From positions 1-6,713 of the forward strand of contig JAICVT010000243.1 of NCBI GenBank assembly GCA_025935235.1: a DNA stretch of 6,713 bases, written 5' to 3'. The position numbers were made by a program, and so were the translations under genes. Positions 5,215 through 6,713 of the stretch are shown here, in pieces (the first letter of the stretch is position 1; each line of letters starts with the position of its first letter). The notes under the pieces were generated by a model. It did not search any database. It was not told the origin of the DNA and saw only the letters and a program-made list of their open reading frames with translations. Source of the stretch: Ktedonobacterales bacterium. Lineage in GTDB: Bacteria > Chloroflexota > Ktedonobacteria > Ktedonobacterales > JADMIN01.

Positions 5215-6713
5215 TCACTCCGCGCCGTAGCTGGCGCGCACGCGGCGCAGCAGCAGCGCGGCGCGCAGGTTGAGCTTGGTCAGCGAATCGCTCAGGTCCA
5301 CGTCGCAGATCTCCTCGATTCGGCGCAGGCGATACTTGAGTGTGTGGCGATGGATGTAGAGCCGCTCGGCGGCGCGCACGCCGTTGCCCTCGCACTCCAG
5401 AAAGACCTCCAGCGTCTGGGTCAGTTGTCCTTCGTGCGTGCGGTCATGCTCCACCAGCCGCGCCAGCCGCCCGGAGAAGGCGTTTTCGGCCAGCATCTGC
5501 GGCGGCAGCGCGTGCAGCCAGTGCAGCAGCCCCAGCTCCTCGAAGGTTGCCACCCGGCGGTCGTCGCCTAGCGCGGGCAGCAGCGCCAGCGCCTCCAGCG
5601 CGCGCTCATACTCGCGGTCGAGGCTGCCAGCCGCCTCGCGCAGCGCGCTCACCCCCAGCCGCACCGGCGCATCGAACGCGCCCAGGCTCTCGAGCAGGAA
5701 CGCGCAGAAGTGATCCACCTGCTCGCGGCGGGCGCTCTCCAGCAGCGCTACCACACGGCCTGAGCGCTCGCCGACCACGCAGGGCAGATTCTCGTGGCGG
5801 GCGGCGTTGCGCGCGGCCAGCTCGACCGTGCGCAGATCGGCGGCGCCGATGTCCATCACCACCACGACATGCGGCGCCTCCAGCCGCAGATGGAAGCGGG
5901 CGAGCTGCTCGCGCAGCGCGCTATCGGGGCGCAGATCCTCGGCCAGCAGGCGGCTCAACACATGCTGCTCCATGCGCTCCTCGGCCTGGCTGGCGGTCTG
6001 GTTGCGAAAGAGGATCAGCGCGGCCACCGTCGCGGCGTGCTCGATGGCGTGGAAGTCGAGCGGCTCCAGGTCGCGCTCGCCCGCGATGATCCAGACGTAG
6101 CCGTAGACGCGGCGCGCCACTACGATCGGCGCCAGGATGCGCGCCATCGTCATGCCCAGCGCCCGCGTCTCGTCGCTGACATCTACCCGCTGCACGCTGA
6201 GTGTGGCGCGCGCCTGCGAGAGCGCGCCGGTGCGGCGCAGGTAGTCGAGCAGGCGCGGCGAGCTGCGCCCCTCGCGAATCGCGCCGCGGCGGCTCTCATC
6301 AATGCTCGCTCCGGGGCCAGTGGCCTCCGCCAGCACGGCGAACGAGAGGTCGTCAATCTCCACCGGACGCCGCAACAGCGCGCACAACTCATGCGCCACA
6401 TCCTGCAGTGAACCGCCCTCCAGTACGAGGCGGGTCAGCGCGCGATGGATGGCCAGCGATTGCTTGTAGAGCAGGTACTGATCGTTGAGGCTGTATTCCG
6501 AGACCAGCCGCACGACATCCTCGAAGGGGATGCGCCAGGGCAGCTCCAGCACGGGAAATCCGGCGGCGTCGGCCACGCAGCGCACCTCATCGGCCACCCG
6601 CATGACATAGGCGCCCGTCGCCACCACCAGCCCCGCCACGCGCTTCTCGATCAGCTGGCGCACCAGCCGCACCTGGCCCTCCACGTCGTCGCGCAGGCCA
6701 TAGAAGGTCGTCA
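5215..6713 (-). CDS. PucR/CdaR-family transcriptional regulator, N-terminus outside window
   Basis: The frame is open from the right edge to the TGA at 5217-5215 and gives 498 visible residues. The first (TTFYGLRDDVEGQVRLVRQL) already lie inside a PucR-type N-terminal sensor domain, so the start lies outside and an in-frame GTG at 6684 is not it. Counting from the first visible residue, the rest of the PucR domain runs to about 75 (PVLELPWRIPFEDVV near 53-67), a GAF-like region follows to about 235, then a GGDEF-like/CdaR middle region (about 250-390). The C-terminal PucR helix-turn-helix (about 430-490) shows TLEVFLECEGNGVRAAERLY and then IHRHTLKYRLRRIEEI. This family comprises cytoplasmic DNA-binding regulators of purine, sugar-diacid, amino-acid and similar catabolic genes. 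The dehydrogenase downstream on the same strand, with a dyad in its promoter, is a likely target. The effector is unknown. Confidence 0.9.
   Translation of the reverse strand, partial: TTFYGLRDDVEGQVRLVRQLIEKRVAGLVVATGAYVMRVADEVRCVADAAGFPVLELPWRIPFEDVVRLVSEYSLNDQYLLYKQSLAIHRALTRLVLEGGSLQDVAHELCALLRRPVEIDDLSFAVLAEATGPGASIDESRRGAIREGRSSPRLLDYLRRTGALSQARATLSVQRVDVSDETRALGMTMARILAPIVVARRVYGYVWIIAGERDLEPLDFHAIEHAATVAALILFRNQTASQAEERMEQHVLSRLLAEDLRPDSALREQLARFHLRLEAPHVVVVMDIGAADLRTVELAARNAARHENLPCVVGERSGRVVALLESARREQVDHFCAFLLESLGAFDAPVRLGVSALREAAGSLDREYERALEALALLPALGDDRRVATFEELGLLHWLHALPPQMLAENAFSGRLARLVEHDRTHEGQLTQTLEVFLECEGNGVRAAERLYIHRHTLKYRLRRIEEICDVDLSDSLTKLNLRAALLLRRVRASYGAE

Noticed and set aside
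5000..5395. Short open frames crossing the regulator-dehydrogenase gap
   Set aside because: They run through hairpin repeats and into the regulator gene; their apparent protein sequence is translated repeat.
5340..6411. + strand open frames opposite the PucR-type regulator
   Set aside because: They are low-complexity Ala/Arg/Pro-rich translations antisense to a gene with clear PucR and helix-turn-helix domains.
6682..6684. GTG as start codon of the PucR-type regulator
   Set aside because: The frame stays open upstream to the window edge and the nine preceding codons encode sequence typical of the PucR domain interior; the true start is outside.

Overview
This is a GC-rich, ordinary-looking bacterial chromosomal segment with five protein genes, two of them cut by the window edges. 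Codons favour G or C at the third position, Shine-Dalgarno sequences are clear in front of several genes, and one gene is an ECF41/SigJ-type sigma factor with a fused SnoaL-like domain. Together with the many short GC-rich intergenic hairpin repeats, this suggests a high-GC Chloroflexota (or, less likely, actinobacterial) genome. The phylum is an inference and not secure. There is no rRNA, tRNA, CRISPR array, transposase or phage gene.

Layout. Positions 1-446 (-) hold the start of an inositol-monophosphatase-family phosphatase whose 3' end is outside the window. It diverges from a polytopic, DUF4153/DUF4173-like membrane protein (679-2061, +). A convergent intergenic region (2062-2255) with two inverted hairpin repeats separates that gene from the sigJ-like sigma factor (2256-3173, -). 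Upstream of sigJ, on the same strand, lies an aldehyde dehydrogenase of the gamma-aminobutyraldehyde dehydrogenase type (3348-4856, -). Then come a 358-bp gene-free, repeat-rich region (4857-5214) and a PucR/CdaR-type transcriptional regulator (5215-6713, -) whose N-terminus is cut by the right edge.

How the parts may work together. PucR-family regulators commonly sit beside catabolic genes. Here one lies directly upstream of an aldehyde dehydrogenase of polyamine/GABA catabolism. The dehydrogenase has its own candidate promoter, whose -10 lies inside a perfect 8-10-8 inverted repeat, a plausible operator. The sigma factor has a promoter-like sequence matching the recalled ECF41 consensus (TGTCACA-N16-CGTC) at all but one position and with exact spacing, suggesting autoregulation; the usual ECF41 partner gene is not seen. 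The other recurrent theme is a family of about seven short hairpin repeats in two subtypes. Four of them sit 3-15 bp after stop codons, always in the same orientation relative to the gene just ended. Two copies are perfect 46-bp inverted repeats bracketing the sigJ plus dehydrogenase pair. I see no clear multi-gene novel system. The repeats, the operator candidate and the sigma-factor promoter are the parts worth testing.
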